Assembly (NCBI GenBank): GCA_963942565.1
Contig: OZ012700.1
Location: 5,987,353 to 6,051,352 of the forward strand
DNA from: Maea johnstoni
Lineage: Eukaryota > Annelida > Polychaeta > Spionida > Magelonidae
DNA length: 64,000 bases
Direction: 5' to 3'
In this document: positions 43,126 through 55,045 of the stretch, piece by piece
Position numbering within the stretch: position 1 is the stretch's first letter
How the letters are laid out: each line of letters opens with the position of its first letter
The notes under the pieces: generated by a model
What the model saw: only the letters and a program-made list of their open reading frames with translations
What the model was told of the DNA's origin: nothing
Databases searched by the model: none
Program-made: the position numbers and the translations under genes

Positions 43126-44450
43126 CCAGCGGGCACTGTACGTACAATCACTACTGGCGGCAAACGTCGTGAAAAAGTCGTGAAAACGTCGTGAAATTTC
43201 ATAGATCTGTGAAAATGTCGTGAAACAGCATCGTGAAAAAAATCACATTTTTCAGATTAAAACTACATAAAATTTCCAGTGTCGTGAAAAAAGATGAGCG
43301 TCGTGAAAATCTCCTGAAAAAAGGCGAACATCGTGAAAAAAGGTCAGCGTCGTGAAAATCAAGGTCGTGAAAAATTTGATGTGAAAATTTCATAAAATAG
43401 GATATGCAAATAAGGGCCTCCCTCTAATACTAAGTGTAGACCCCACATATTCTCCAAACGTGAAAGACAGCATTTTGACATCTGCTCATCAAAAATGTAA
43501 GATTTTTCATTTTCCCTGCTGAGCTTTGTTCCAAATATGTATAGGAAAGTTAGATGAACACATATAGAATAGACAGGAAAGCATTTAATGAAGAATTAAT
43601 TACTAAAATGTTTTTTTGAGCGCATGAATGTCAATTATTCATGAAACCACATATAGATGGCATCAAAATGTCCTTATGTTTTAAGGTTTAAAATGTTTTG
43701 AAGGTGTTTTAAGAGGACATAGGCCATCAATTGAGGCAAGTGACATATCAACAGAAACCTTGGGGAATATAGAATGAATTCTAGACAGTGACGTGCAACA
43801 AAATAGTACATCTTGAGGTTGATTACAGGTGTTAATTAAAGATGTTTACCTATTTTTGTATACAATTGTGACAACTTTTTCAAAGCAATGGAAATTCACG
43901 ACATTTTCACGAGATTTTCACGACTTTTTCAAGACATTTTCATGGCACATTTTCACGACGTCCGATGAAAAATGTCGTGAAAATGATGGTACTAATACAC
44001 GTTTTCACGACATTTTCACGGATAGTGCCAGTAGTTTTTCATGACAGATTCACAACAGTTTCACGACATTTTCACAACATTTTCATCATGCTATTTTCAC
44101 GACGTCGTGAAAAATGAATCATTTTTCATGACTTTTTCATCAAGGAGATAAATGTATTTTCACGAGAGTTTCACAACATATTTCACGACCAACATATTTT
44201 CACGACAAATTCAGTAATCGGAAAGTTTCACGACATTTTCACGGTCTTTTCACGGGCTTTTCACGACATATTTTCACGACCCATTTTCGCGATGTCTGAT
44301 GAAAAAGTCGTGAAAATGATATAGTACAAAGGTATATTTTCACGACTTTTTCACGACGTTTTGCGCCAGTAGTGAATGTACGTACATTGTACGAACAGTT
44401 GGTACAATCTACATACAATGTACGTACATTGTACGTACAGTGCCCGCTGG
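43126..44450. mobile_element. 1.3-kb element with inverted TCGTGAAAA arrays (hAT-like termini)
   Basis: The left end CCAGCGGGCACTGTACGTAC and the right end GTACGTACAGTGCCCGCTGG are exact inverse copies. Next comes CACTACTGGCG, also inverted at the right. Then the left arm is a series of TCGTGAAAA, about a dozen in 250 bp; the right arm (43,890-44,370) is the same motif in reverse (TTTTCACGA), over twenty times. The central ~500 bp is unique. CAGCGGG fits the hAT-type CAGNGG terminus, but I see no convincing 8-bp duplication. It encodes no protein. Confidence 0.75.
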
Positions 44451-44742
44451 CCAGATAGGTCAGAGATGATACATCAAACAATTCCACCATTGTGTGGCAC
44501 CTAATCAAAGCTCTGGGAGCTATTCACGCGCTAGAGTCAAACCCGTAGTGCGTGACAGCCTATCGAACTTATCTGATTGCAGTTAAAATGGGGTTGCATT
44601 TTTTTATGTTACAAAGGAAACATGTTTGTCTGCGATTAAAAGTATAGTGTACTGGTTTACACGTTACAATCCTTTACTTAAAACCCTGGCAAACTCTGAC
44701 AAATCACATTGCAAGTGCCAACTCTAATATTACGTTCACTCC

Positions 44743-45427
44743 TACACACAAAACATATGGGGCTCAAACACTTGTCAAAAGTTTGTCATATTGACAAGTT
44801 TTGGGTCGTCATTTCGATGGTGCCCAAAACGACGAGTTTACGTTTGTCAAGACGAGTTTCTGTGGCAAAACTTGTCAAAAGGTCGTCAAGTAGAACAAAG
44901 CAATATATGTCAGTTTCAAATTATTTTTATTTCTTTCCCCAAAAAAACGCCAAAAAGGACACAATAAAAAATTACTGACCCAAAAGTTCAATATTTGATC
45001 TTGCAGTGGCAAATTGGAGATATATGCACATTAATAAACTAATTTTGACAAAAAAGAAAACAATAATTCCACATTTGAAAATATGCTTCACATTGCACTC
45101 AAAACATTCCTAAAATACCTGCATGTCCAAAATAGTCAGTTTGTTTAATATGTTATTGGAAAAATAATGCAAGATGGATCATATTTAAGTAGATATTGAA
45201 TGGATATGAAATACAGTAATTACTTTGATTCAGCTCCTTTGTCCTCCATTGGAGCCTCGTTCTGAGTTGAGCAGTGCATTATGGGATACGTACTTGACGA
45301 CCTTTTGACTAGTTTTTGACAACCCACTTTGCAGGGTTGTCAAAAACTCGTCAGCGTACTTGACGAGCCTTAACTTGTCAATATGACAAGGTTTTGACAA
45401 GAAAAAACTTGTCACATTTTTTGTGTA
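44743..45427. mobile_element. Element with inverted TTGTCAAAA arrays
   Basis: The left arm carries CACTTGTCAAAAGTTTGTCA, TATTGACAAGTTTTGGGTCG and more GTCAAAA/GTCAAG motifs; the right arm carries the same in reverse (TTGTCAATATGACAAGG, TTTTGACAA). The arms align over about 70 bp starting from ACACAAAA, and the motif array extends further inward on both sides. The interior (about 44,900-45,290) is AT-rich and non-coding. The exact ends and target duplication are unclear. Confidence 0.65.
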
Positions 45428-45520
45428 TATTGCAATATCATGGAAGATGGGAAATCACTGGGTCTTGAAATTGACACCAAAACATCACTGAGATTGCAAT
45501 GCAATTAACCAATAGTGTCC

Positions 45521-45719
45521 CTACTCTTCTAAGAATTGGATAGATTTTATGTTGGCACCCTGTACTCCCAGGGTGACCTTCACCGGTAGTACTCCTCGTA
45601 TCTTGACCAATCCTGATGATAGAGTGTTTCTATCAAATGTAGTTTTCGCCAACTTCAGCCATATTTCCTTTAGCACTGGCTGCCACACTATGTGATTCCA
45701 AGCTGGCAACGTCATCAAC
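45521..45719 (-). CDS. Candidate terminal exon (SHLD2-like C-terminus?)
   Basis: Minus-strand acceptor TTCTTTCATATAG leads into LMTLPAWNHIVWQPVLKEIW, LKLAKTTFDRNTLSSGLVKI, RGVLPVKVTLGVQGANIKSI and QFLEE, closed by TAG at 45,521-45,523. The pattern (amphipathic helix, then alternating strands V-K-I-R-G-V-L-P-V-K-V-T-L-x-V, then I-K-S-I-Q-F-L-E-E) suggests the end of an OB fold. Together with the zinc ribbon 1.4 kb upstream, the order recalls the C-terminal OB domain of shieldin subunit SHLD2 (FAM35A), a single-strand DNA binder in 53BP1-dependent repair. That assignment is from memory of the family's layout. The exon starts with a phase that does not join directly to the 47.1-kb exon, so an intermediate exon is expected. 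Confidence 0.45.
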
Positions 45720-45729
45720 CTATATGAAA

Positions 45730-46920
45730 GAACAATAGCATGATATTCCACAAATCAAATAATTTAAATCAGGTTGAGAGACATATTTCATAGGGCTGTC
45801 ATTGAAATGAATTGAAATTTTTGATACAATATCGAAATTATAGTGAATCATAGTCATTTTCCAGAGACTTATAGTCATTTCTACTGTAAGCAACCACGTC
45901 ATTGAACAGATATTTTGACAAAACATACATCAATTTTACCCCTGAGTTCAAAATGGGGCACAACCGAGAGTTCACAACTGACCTAATGGTCCAAAAATCC
46001 CTAATACTCAAGTACATTTACTGAATGATATTTCTAATCGTCATAAAATGAGAGCCTCACAGGCTCCCCCAAAAAATTCCCTGTGGTGCACTAGCTTACC
46101 AAGACAGTTCACTAATGCGTCAATCAACCTTTTGTTTTCAAAAATATAGTGCCCTGCCATGAAAATATATAGACTAATACTGTAAATCTGGAAATGAGTG
46201 TGTGTGTGTAATTAGTGTGTATTTTACGTCACACACAATACTCACTTATTATCTGACGCCAAAAATCAATGAGTTTAGTTCAGTATTCATCCACTAGATG
46301 GCGCCATATACATTACATTGAAACGAAGCTCCTCTAATAATTTCAACAGTGTTAAGGGGTGGGAGGGGGAAATAATCAAGATAAAACAATTAAATTGTTT
46401 ATATCATGCAAATTATACTCAGATAGCAAAATGTAACAATGTTAAAAGCACAGTATTGAAAGCAGTTTTGATACTAGTATGTAGCAAGGTGGGCACAATT
46501 ACTAGCTTTGTTTGTAAGTTCAGCAAACGTATGTGTGTGACTGTGTACTGGTTTCACACACCAGAGCTTTCCAGGTCACTTGTAAGTGACCAGTCCGGTC
46601 TGTTGGCTATGACAACCAGCTTTAAAATAGCAACAGATGCACTACTTGTAATTGAGTGTCTTCCCTGCTACCTGCTACCTTAGATGACCAAACACAAGAG
46701 CTGCTAACCAGTGGCAGTTCCTTTTATAAAATGGAATGTCTTTAGTAGTCAAAGCATAATAACGAGCATAGCATTTAGTAGTTAAGTTCCGATGCTGCAC
46801 AAAAGATGGCACTTCTAAAATGGTAATAAAACGCAAAAATAAGAAATAAGAAACTGAAAATGAGAAAACTGCAAAACTTTATGACACACTTAATACCAGA
46901 TTTACAGTAGTCAGTGACTA
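45730..46920. other. Probable intron; no further exon recognised
   Basis: AT-rich sequence between two minus-strand exon candidates. A (GT)n-like stretch and a CACACAC stretch around 46,197-46,240 stand out. The 121-codon plus-strand frame at 46,318-46,683 has no recognisable domain. Confidence 0.4.
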
Positions 46921-46922
46921 TA

Positions 46923-47071
46923 CAGGTAATCTGCAAAAGTCGGACAAGATGGGACCAGGATTTTCTGTCTGACTTAGATGTTTAATGATAAATTGGTAGA
47001 GAAGGGACCAGAAAAACTGTCTGACTAAGGCGAAGATCTGACTTGTAAATGTCTGACTGCAAGGTTACCTG
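46923..47071. mobile_element. Tigger/pogo-type MITE beside a coding exon
   Basis: TA at 46,921-46,922 and 47,072-47,073 flank a 149-bp block starting CAGGTAATCTGCAAAAGTCG and ending (inverse) CAGGTAACCTTGCAGTCAGA. The interior GATGGGACCAGGATTTTCTG has the same form as the MITE at 21,114. It lies 22 bp from the donor side of the exon at 47,094-47,312. Read on the minus strand, its terminus gives CAG|GTAACC, a strong splice-donor match. Confidence 0.75.
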
Positions 47072-47093
47072 TACAAGTGAAAAGAACCCATAC

Positions 47094-47312
47094 CATTTCT
47101 TCCACCAGCAATCGGCCATTGCTGAAGGTGCCGCTGGACTCCTTCAGGAAGTTGCGTTTGCAGGTACCACAAAAGTGACCATCCGTGGTTTCCGCTAACT
47201 TCTTACTGTTGCAACCCCAACACTGATATATCAGAACGTCGTCGATGGCCAAGATGGTGAACTGCCTCAATGGCACAAAATCTGGATCCGTTTTCAGCGC
47301 TATGTCTTCAAC
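47094..47312 (-). CDS. Internal exon encoding a zinc ribbon (SHLD2-like?)
   Basis: Minus-strand acceptor CTAATTAG leads into VEDIALKTDPDFVPLRQFTI, LAIDDVLIYQCWGCNSKKLA, ETTDGHFCGTCKRNFLKESS and GTFSNGRLLVEEM, then donor GTATGG: 73 codons, phase 0 at both ends. CWGC and CGTC, 13 residues apart, form a CxxC/CxxC zinc ribbon; the preceding FTILAIDDVLIYQ is a strand pair. This combination is seen in OB folds with an inserted zinc ribbon (RPA1 DBD-C, SHLD2). With the exon at 45.5-45.7 kb the arrangement most resembles SHLD2, tentatively. Composition is clearly more GC-rich than the flanks, supporting real coding sequence. Confidence 0.6.
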
Positions 47313-48215
47313 CTAATTAGAAAGACCATGCAATGACGGATCTTGGCAGAACTGTAAAACAAAAAGTAAATTTAAGAGAATTTCTTCCATGTGTGATCAT
47401 GGCGATATACTTTTTATGTCCACAAACTGAAATGTCGAGAACATATAGCCGGCACGATTTCCGTCTGGCGTCGTTCATCACACACTGAACATGCTTGCAA
47501 CCAGCTGATCGTTCTCGGCTCTGGTAACAGTTACAGTTTCATATGAGGTGTCAAATAAAAGAGGACCAATGGGAGCAGATCAAGTTTTTCTTGAAAATTT
47601 AATATTTGTGATCATTACAGAATGGCAGCCATCTTTAATCTTCAGAAAATCACATTTTAGTACCCATGTAAGATGTCAAATGCTAGAGAAACAATGGGAT
47701 TTAACTTTTTACTTGCATGTTACATGTGTAACAAACATTACATGAACAATATTGGGAGTGATAATATGTCACCTACCATGACCCTCTCATTTGTATATTA
47801 TTTCACCAAACGGCCAGTGAATACCAATAATTTCGAGCCTGAAATTACCCTGAATTTCATTTCCCTGAATCAGGGTTCATGTTTAGCAGGATTTGGGGAG
47901 AAAAAATCCCAGATTTTGGCTCTACTGTGCTCAGTTTCTACTAGCCCTACCACAACTTTCACTAGTCCTCCACAGATCGTTTAAGCAAGGCATATGGGTT
48001 GGAACAGGTTTAACGTAGCCAATCTGTGGTGGTTTTTAAGTATAGGTCTGAAATATGGGAAGGCCTCAAACCTGCAGAAAACCACATGTACTGTCTATCC
48101 CTGACAATTATTTTTATGCCATATTTTCGGTCAATCGCTACACATACTGTGTGTGGTTATTGCACTAATATGATGCTCATATCCATAGTTGCGCAGTGAG
48201 GCCGAAGGTGGAGAT
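47313..48215. other. Probable intron; no exon recognised
   Basis: AT-rich sequence leading to the LTR element. Near 47,540-47,690 two phrases (TCAAATAAAAGAGGACCAAT / TCAAATGCTAGAGAAACAAT) are loosely repeated about 125 bp apart. No coding exon can be supported. Confidence 0.35.
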
Positions 48216-48219
48216 GCTG

Positions 48220-50296
48220 TGTAACGAGATTGCTAGGTCACGTGATCTCGCGATCAGCGACTGCAAGGCTGCCGGTGTTGATAACCCACTCCGGCAAGTG
48301 GGGGAGGACGGACAACAGAGGAAAGCCAAGGCCCTGCACCAAAGAAACCCAAAACCGTGACAGCATGCTGAGCAAGCGTAGCTTCGGGTGATGGGAACAA
48401 TCACCGTCCACAAGAATTATGACTAAGTCGCAACTACAGTTAATACATGTATTTACAAAGACGTCTACAGGGGTGCAGGTCTGAGCAGAGCGGAAGTGCA
48501 AGTAAAAACTAGCATGGCTAAATACAGAGATAGAGTGATAATACAGAGGCGTGCGGGTGCAAGAGTGCCTAAGTAATTGTTAGCTTAAATATAAGTAGAG
48601 ATAGATCATGCACGCAAAGTAGAAAAGCTAGAAAGCAAAGAGTCTAAATGCTCGAGTCCAGATCAAGAGTCGGATCACCAACACTGTATCAATTGGATCC
48701 CCGATCTTGGTTCCTGAGCCTGAGAATCAAGGCTTAAAGTTAGAGTTACGTTGATGAGCGAAAAAGCCTAGAGACTCCGGTAAGAGTATAATCTCCTTAC
48801 GCATAACATGCAAACACAAACCATCATTCTCTCGCATAGGTCATAAGTGATTGATCCCAAAATCCGTATCAGGTCCAAAATTGCCAACACGATCCCCGAG
48901 AAATAGAGAGGATCAGTTCCTAATTGTAACCGAGAGTATATCGGAAAAGCCACATGACCAGCGTAAAATAACAATTTCCCTGAGTTCAGATGACTGGGGA
49001 CCTCTGCGCAAAATAGCCAGAGCTAACACCGTGATCCAGAAATCCTACGATTAACGATTAATATAATTCCAAAGAGACGCGAAGTTTCCAAAACGACAGG
49101 ATCAAAATCTCTAAGTCAAAGTAGAAGCGATTAAGTTCTAGATCCAGTTAAGTTTCTGATCCAAGCATGCAAAACGACTAAGGTAAGGATCAGTGTGAAA
49201 ACGACTAAGTTTTGGATCGGCCGTGCAAACAACTAAGTTAAGGATCAGTGTGAAAACGACTAAGTTTTGGATCGGCCGTGAAAACGACTAAGTTAAAGAT
49301 CAGTGTGAAAACGACTAAGTTAAGGATCAGCCGTGAAAACGACTAAAGTTCAGATCAGATATGAAATATTTAAGTTAAAGATCTGTAAGAAATGTTAAAG
49401 TTAAGGATCTGATAAGAAATGTTAAAGTTAAAGATCATTATCCAAAATTATGCATGAAAAAGTCTATGTGTCCCAATGTGCATCTGGCTCAGGTAAGATA
49501 CTTCTAAATAGCAAAACCACTGCTGTAATTTAAACAACAGTGGGATCAACTTTTATTATCCACAATCACCATTTCATTCACTATATATCCAAGTTATAGA
49601 TCTTAGAAAAGTATTAGAGAAAAGATCTGTGCAAAAGTTCATTTCAAAGATCAAGATTCCGGAAAGATCAAGAAAAGGTTAAGTAAAAGATCATGATTTA
49701 TTTTCACATCACTTTTAGAGACAAGTTTAGGATCATGTATGATCCCAGCAGAATGCTTAAGTAAAGGATTTCAAGATCCCATGTTTAAGTTCTAAGAAAT
49801 TATTAACAAGATATTAAAGTAAAAGATTAAGAAAGAAAATCAATTCAAGAATATTTAATTCATTATTTTTAATTGAAGAAGATCACCCAAAGTGATCTTT
49901 GCTCACCTAGAGATAAGTTCTATAAGGCAAGGAATGAGATTTTCAAAAATATCCGTCCTCCTCTAGCACACAGAGTTGCCGTATATATACCCATTTCTGG
50001 GTGTGATGCGGTTAAAATCCTACCGCAAAAAAGTAATCCCTACCCACGAGTAGAAACAGCTAGAAATCATCCCTACCCACGAATTTGTTTAGATAAGAAT
50101 ATTAAATAGAGATAGGGGAAAGGATATTTTCCCTTAAAAAGGGTAATTTAATAGGGCCAGGGTCCTAATGTTAGTTTTAAGACCGCACAGCAGAGCGTAT
50201 GGTAGCGCGGAGCAAAACTCGCACGCGGAACACAATGCAGACGTGAAACTACCGAGGTGAGTGCGACGTCCGGTTCACCTCGTAGCTCACGCTACA
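48220..50296 (-). repeat. 3' LTR (element orientation)
   Basis: About 2.08 kb. It contains an internal array of ~28-bp units (AAAACGACTAAGTTAAGGAT with CAGTGTG or CGGCCGTG variants) around 49,160-49,450. It is much longer than the other LTR, whose array is shorter, so the two have changed in length since insertion. Confidence 0.85.
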
Positions 50297-50310
50297 TCAC
50301 TCCCCCTCTA
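50297..50310 (-). other. Polypurine tract
   Basis: Immediately inside the 3' LTR the minus strand reads AGAGGGGGAGTGA, a purine tract in the place where plus-strand priming occurs in LTR retrotransposons. Confidence 0.75.
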
Positions 50311-50419
50311 GCATCTTGTCCCCAAGATGAACTCTGTGTACCCGAGGAAAATCACACAAGGAAATAGGTTGCTCGGTCAGACTGCAAGGTGCCATGCAAG
50401 ATAGTGGTGCATCTGTAGA

Positions 50420-50845
50420 TTCATATAGCAGCACACGAGGCATGACCGCAATATGGGTATCTCCCATGGCTCAGACTATTCTGCTCCCGCCAGGCAGCCA
50501 CCACCTCCTCATCACCCTCCATAACAGTCTCGCTTACAAGCCTCCGCGTCAAGGCGGTGTTGTGGGGGCCTTCGCCGTCCTCGCTGCTGCTCTCCTCCTG
50601 GCGAAGACCGCTCCCCTCCTCTCCGCTGCTCTCCGAGCTCTGGCTAGAGCCTGGGCCGCTGCTGGAGCTGCTGCCACTCTCACTGCTGCTACTCTCACTG
50701 CTAAACTGGGCCTCCGGGGTCTCGCTGGACTGGACTGTACCCTCAACGCCCGTATCCTCATGGTGGACCTTCCTTCGGTGTCGGATCAGGTTACTACGTG
50801 TGGAAAACGTCTTTTGGCACAGACTGCAGGCTTGCAATACCATGA
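50420..50845 (-). mobile_element. Retroelement part: C2H2-finger region downstream of integrase
   Basis: The minus strand encodes a C2H2 zinc finger (CSLCQKTFSTRSNLIRHRRK then VHHED) followed by a long Ser/Glu-rich acidic stretch. It lies between integrase and the polypurine tract, in the element's own orientation. It may be the tail of the pol polyprotein or a separate accessory part. Such a finger is not part of the basic gypsy set. Confidence 0.6.
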
Positions 50846-50979
50846 TGCTGAAAGAGAAGGCAAGCCGTAAGGGCCGGGCCCGTCAATCGACATCTCAATG
50901 TGTTTCCGCCCTGCTCAGACGGATTATCTTTCAATGTGGCCAGACAACAACTTCCAACGGCACCATCCCCCACTCATAG

Positions 50980-53900
50980 ATTTAAGGACCCCGCTGCGCT
51001 GTAGGTGGCTTGAAAATCCTCCCTTCACTTCCCAGAGCCACACGGAAAAGCATCCAAATGGCTGGCATCAGTTTCGGACCATCCCCAGACCACTCCAAGC
51101 CCCAGACAGACCACTCCTGCCAAGGCCTCACCTCAAATCTCCACCTCGTTTCCCGGAGACGTAGAGGCATTACCCGGCTCCTTCCCGACCTTCCTGCTGA
51201 CTCAACCAGAAATCCCTCTGCACTCCCAGTTTCCTCACTTCCAACGCCTGCCGTGTGGACTTCAGACTCAACTCTTAGGGTCGCCAACATGGTCTCTCCA
51301 GTTCCAAGAGGCATCTGGTCAGAATCCTCCCCACCCTCGGCACCCTCCATTTCGGTTGATCCCATCACACGACTCTTCCAAGCCACCCACTTCTTGGGCA
51401 GTGGCCCAAAGAAGTCCTTTAAGCGGTCGAAATGAACAATTTTGGGCTTTCCTTTTACGCCATGCTGGATTCTGTAGGTGACACCTGACATCACTTTTAT
51501 AACCATCTAGGGTCCATGCCACGGACTCAGAAGTTTACGACTCTGACCCTTTTTTGAAAATCGTCTGTACAGCCAAACCAAACTTCCCAGCGCATACTTG
51601 CCCTCCCACGCATTCTGGTCATAGTATGCTTTCTGGCGAGCAGCACTTTACTTCAGGTGGAGGCGGGCACGCTCCCAAGCAGCCTTAATCTGCAGCTGCA
51701 GCCGTCTGACATAATCCGTGTCGGGTTCCGCTGCATCTGGGGGTCGCCCCACTAGCATGAGGGATGGTGTGGTGATCTCTCGCCGAAACATGAGCATATT
51801 TAGACTCTCTCCAGTGGACTCCTGAATGGTGAATCTGTAGGCCATCATGGCAAACGGTAGGTAGAATCCCATCCCAGTCCCTCTGGTTTTTATGTGGTTG
51901 AAGGAACTTTGCCATCACATCCAGAATGGTTCGATTGAATCTCTCGACTAGACCATCCGATTTAGGATTCAGAGGCGTGGTGCGCGTCTTATTAATGCCC
52001 AGGAGCCGACACATTTCTGCCATCACCTTCGACTCAAAGTTCCTACCCTGATCGGAATGTAGCTGTCCCGGAACTCCAAATCGACACACCACCTCCTCTA
52101 CTAATTTCTTGGCTACTGTTTCGCCTCCTGGTTTGGGAGAGGGAATGCCTCCATCCACTTGGTGAAGTAGTCTGCCACTATCAATACGACTTTATTTCCT
52201 TGATTGCTCTTGGGAAAAGGACCTAGGACATCCATGGCCATGCGCTCCATTGGCCCTGCAACCAGGTATTATCTCAAAGCAGCCAGATGTTTCCGAGCAG
52301 GAGCTCTCCTTGCACAGCAGGTGCTGCAGGATCTACACCAGGAACGAATATTGCAGGTATGACCCGTCCAGTAGAAGCCCTGTCGAACACGGTGTAGGGT
52401 TTTGGCCACCCCAAAAAGTCCGGCTGTTACCGCAGTATGTGACTGCTCCAAGACTTCATCCTTCAGTTTCCGTGGCACCACCATCTGCCATCTGACTCTA
52501 GAGCCATCAGTTTCTTCCCATTTGCGGTAGAGGACACCCTCCCTGATAACAAGTTGATTCCATTGTGCCCAGTAGGACTTGGCCTGTGGGTGCCAAGCAG
52601 AGATCATACTCCATGTTGGCTGATCTTCGTGTACCTCCTTAATTCGCAGGAGTGGCCCGACGGCTATATCATCAAGTTGCAGCTCTCTCACCTTGGACAA
52701 AGGCCATGGAGGCACAAAAGCCAACAAATGCAAAGCAGCGTCAGTTCCAAGGGCACCAGGGGTCTCCGGAATCTCTGCCAGGATTTTGTGTCTCCACCTC
52801 TTCTGTATTCCCACATTGTATACAAGGACCTCTAGACAGACCATCCGCATTCCCATGGCTTCTACCTGCTCTATGCGTGATGGTGAAATGATACTCACTC
52901 AGCACATCCAGCCATCTGGCCAGTTGACCCTCAGGATTCTTGAATGAAAACAACCACTGCATGATCAGTTCTGACTTCAAACTCCCTCCCATACAAGTAA
53001 TGCCGATGCTTTTTGATGAAGTATACCACGGCCAGCAGTTCCCGACGGGTTACGCAATAGTTCTGCTCAGGTTTATTCAGCGTGCGGCTGGCGTAAGACA
53101 GCACCCGCTCTTCTCCATCCTGGATTTGGGACAGAACCGCTCCAATGCCATAGCCGCTGGCATCTGTGTCCAAAATGAACCTTCCCTCAATTGCTGGAAA
53201 AGCCAAAATTGGAGCGCTGATGAGTCTCTCCTTGATGTTTCGGAAAGCATCCTGGCACTCCATCGTCCAATGGAAGGTGCTATTCTTTTCTGTCAGACGG
53301 TGGAGAGGCTTGGCCAATGCAGCAAACCCCTCAATAAACCTTCTATAATAGGACGCCAGACCCAAGAAACTCCGGACACCAGTCTGATTTCCAGGAACAG
53401 GCCAACACTTGACTGCTTCTATCTTCTCAGGATCCGTCGCCAAGCCCTCTGCAGACACCACATGCCCCAGATATGCAACTTTCTTTTGGAATAAATGACA
53501 TTTCTTCGGCTTTAGTTTAAGTTTGGACTCCCTCAACCTTTGGAACACCGTCAGTAATCTTTGAAGTTCTTCATTGAAAGTTTTGCCATAGATAATCACA
53601 TTGTCAAAGTAAACCAAAAGGATCTCCCAATGAAGACCGGTCAGAATCCGCTCCATCAATCTCTCGAATGTAGCGGGTGCGTTGCAAAGGCCAAACGGCA
53701 TCACCTTCCACTGGTATAATCCCCCTCTTACAGCTGACTTCTCCTTGGCTTCATCATCCAGCTCCACCTGCCAATATCCACTTGCCAGATCCAAAGTAGA
53801 GAACCACACGGCACCATGAAGGGCATCAAAGGTATCTTCTATTCTAGGCAGCGGATAAGCATCCTTTATGGTCACCTCATTCACGCTTCGGTAAACGATT

Positions 53901-54155
53901 CAGAACCTGGTGCTGCCGTCTTTCTTTTTTACCAAGACAATCGGCGAGGCCCATGGACTTGTTGACTTCTCAATCACCTCCTTCTCCAGCATATCCCCGA
54001 TCTGCTTCTCTGCTTCCTGCAATTGCCACATCGGAAGACGGCGATAAGGTTGCTTGATCGGTCGATGGTCGCCAGTATTGATAGAGTGACGTACCAAATC
54101 AGTTCTCCCCAGATCCAGGTCACCCTTTGAAAACACGTCCTGATTCCTCAACAAC
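50980..54155 (-). mobile_element. Retroelement part: pol (RT, RNase H, integrase), broken
   Basis: Reverse transcriptase lies around 53.3-54.15 kb (with KKDGSTRF and the LDLASGYWQVELDD block), RNase H around 52.75-53.3 kb (FILDTDASGYGIGAVLSQ; RREL-type spacing), and integrase around 51.0-52.7 kb, with the HHCC finger, the HSDQGRNFESKV block and a C-terminal YRIQH ... IVHFDRLK region typical of gypsy integrases. The whole is interrupted and inactive. Confidence 0.85.
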
Positions 54156-54514
54156 AGCTCCCGAACCCTCTGACTCTGCGCTCTCCACTGAGATGTTGGC
54201 AGCTCCTTTCTAACAAATCGACCAAGTGCTTTGGAACTTCATTCCCCGCCTCGGCCAGCGTGGAATCCATCTCCTTCATCCTTCTTATACATTTTTGATT
54301 GCTCTGGTCAAGTGGCTGCTCCCCTTCTGTCAGCGGTGTCATCTCTGCAACCACTGTCCCCTTATAAACCAGCAACGGAAGCTCTCCAGGATTGAAGACT
54401 CGTACAGGCACATGTTGGCCAGCCTCCACAAGAAGGCGGGCCACCATGAGGCATTGCCCCACAACATTCTTCTTTCCAGGCTCTATAAAGCCTGTTCCTG
54501 TCCAGGGCTGGCCC

Positions 54515-54995
54515 TCCTACCCCTCTAAAGTTCCAAAGAGCACAGCCTCACCTCCAGCCGGAATCATCATTGTGGACTCAGCCAGGATACGTCCAATAAA
54601 TGGCTCTGTTTTTTCGTCTCGCAGGGGAATGGACCTTCCCCCACAATGCAGCTGCAGCTTGGGCCTATCCAGTACTCCACCCGACATCAGCAAGTAGTCC
54701 AAACCCAAAATTGCAGGGCAGGCTATAGGAGCGACAGTCACGGGCACCATCAGGCGGCTTCCACCCAACGAAATAAGTATCTGCATCCTCCCAGTCACCT
54801 CCAGGGGTTTGCAAGACTCACCCTGGTCCGATCCAGAAGAAGAGTGGGAAGACCTGCACCTGCCAGCCTCTCATACTGTTCGACGCTGATGAATGTCTCC
54901 GTGGCACCCGTGTCGATCAGAAAGTCAACTGGACACTCGTCGATGTATCCCTTCACATAAATTCCTCTCTTGGCTTTTGCCACCTGCGCGGCCAT
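54515..54995 (-). mobile_element. Retroelement part: aspartic protease region
   Basis: The active-site block FLIDTGATETFIS and a following ILGLDYLL block are in the order expected for retropepsins (D-T-G, then a hydrophobic-hydrophobic-G flap-end motif). It lies between gag and reverse transcriptase. Confidence 0.75.
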
Positions 54996-55045
54996 GAGTC
55001 CCTCCTCCTCTGTATCCCAGTCTTCCTCCCGAGGGACCTCTTTCT

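Noticed and set aside
43140-44370. CRISPR-like array
   Set aside because: The short repeats are in opposite orientations in the two arms, have no uniform spacers and lie between inverted ends; this is an animal transposon.
50394-51435. Long plus-strand open frames (up to 158 codons) opposite the retroelement
   Set aside because: They lie antisense to the C2H2 and integrase parts, have skewed Leu/Ala/Ser composition and no domain; shadows of minus-strand coding sequence.
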